Origin: Acidovorax sp.
GTDB taxonomy: Bacteria; Pseudomonadota; Gammaproteobacteria; Burkholderiales; Burkholderiaceae_C
Direction: 5' to 3'
Assembly (NCBI GenBank): GCA_004210805.1
Contig: SDXZ01000066.1
Coordinates: forward strand, 1 to 33,549
Length of the DNA stretch: 33,549 nucleotides
The translations under genes and the position numbers were made by a program. Under the pieces are notes generated by a model. It ran no database searches. It had not been told where the DNA came from and saw nothing but the letters and a program-made list of their open reading frames with translations. Shown in pieces: positions 33,519 to 33,549 of this stretch. Within the stretch, counting starts at the first letter, position 1. Each line of letters starts with the position of its first letter.

Positions 33519-33549
33519 ATGACAGCCGCCCGCCCCCTCAAAGCCAGCA
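33519..33549 (+). CDS. Start of a divergent gene, possibly a TetR-family (RutR-like) regulator (partial)
   Basis: An ATG at 33519 opens a frame (MTAARPLKAS) that runs off the right edge. Ten codons are too few to identify the product. The place, divergent from preT with RutR-like operators between, is where a TetR-family pyrimidine regulator would be expected, and a short basic N-terminal arm fits such proteins. An ATG at 33511 stops after three codons. Confidence 0.4.
   Translation, partial: MTAARPLKAS

Overview
The window is high-GC chromosomal DNA of a betaproteobacterium, most likely a member of the Comamonadaceae (Acidovorax-like). The reasons are the protein sequences (MetK, NadE, PreA/PreT, CcsA/Ccs1), system II cytochrome c maturation next to a diheme cytochrome c4, and a family of short intergenic hairpin repeats. 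I see no prophage, transposon, CRISPR array, tRNA or rRNA. The assignment is inference from remembered families, not from a search.

Layout. 1-4.3 kb: class A penicillin-binding protein (mrcA), frataxin (cyaY), a small LptM-type lipoprotein, and a soluble di-iron metallo-beta-lactamase-fold (ODP-like) protein. 4.3-6.1 kb: msrQ-msrP, periplasmic methionine sulfoxide repair. 6.2-10.6 kb: ccsA, ccs1 (resB) and cytochrome c4, divergent from the GTPase gene engB. 11.4-14.3 kb: an epoxide-hydrolase-like alpha/beta hydrolase and two overlapping LpxL/HtrB-type acyltransferases. 14.4-15.6 kb: metK with a clean terminator. 15.7-17.8 kb: a DUF1328 membrane peptide, a hemerythrin, and a membrane diguanylate cyclase with a periplasmic CxxCH haem domain. 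17.9-23.9 kb: an NAD salvage locus (NrtR regulator, nicotinamidase-like hydrolase, pncB, nadE, bifunctional nadM-Nudix). 24.1-25.7 kb: a chemoreceptor. 25.9-33.2 kb: a reductive pyrimidine catabolism operon (preT, preA, NCS1 transporter, dihydropyrimidinase, N-carbamoyl-amino-acid hydrolase). The first codons of a divergent gene follow at the right edge.

How the genes work together. PreT-PreA reduces uracil/thymine, the dihydropyrimidinase opens the ring, the M20 hydrolase removes the carbamoyl group, and the NCS1 protein imports the base. Two tandem 16-bp sites closely resembling the RutR box lie between preT and the divergent gene, which suggests a pyrimidine-responsive TetR-family repressor. 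In the NAD locus the Nudix box of the regulator is degenerate, as expected for an NrtR sensor. The enzymes lead from nicotinamide to nicotinate, nicotinate mononucleotide and NAD.

The most striking anomalies are: (i) metK appears to lack, exactly in frame, about 24 residues containing the catalytic GHPDK motif; (ii) five copies of a roughly 36-bp hairpin repeat sit at gene 3' ends, several supplying part of the upstream stop codon; (iii) the tandem RutR-like operators; (iv) a perfect 18-bp palindrome before the ODP-like gene; (v) a 34% GC patch inside mrcA.
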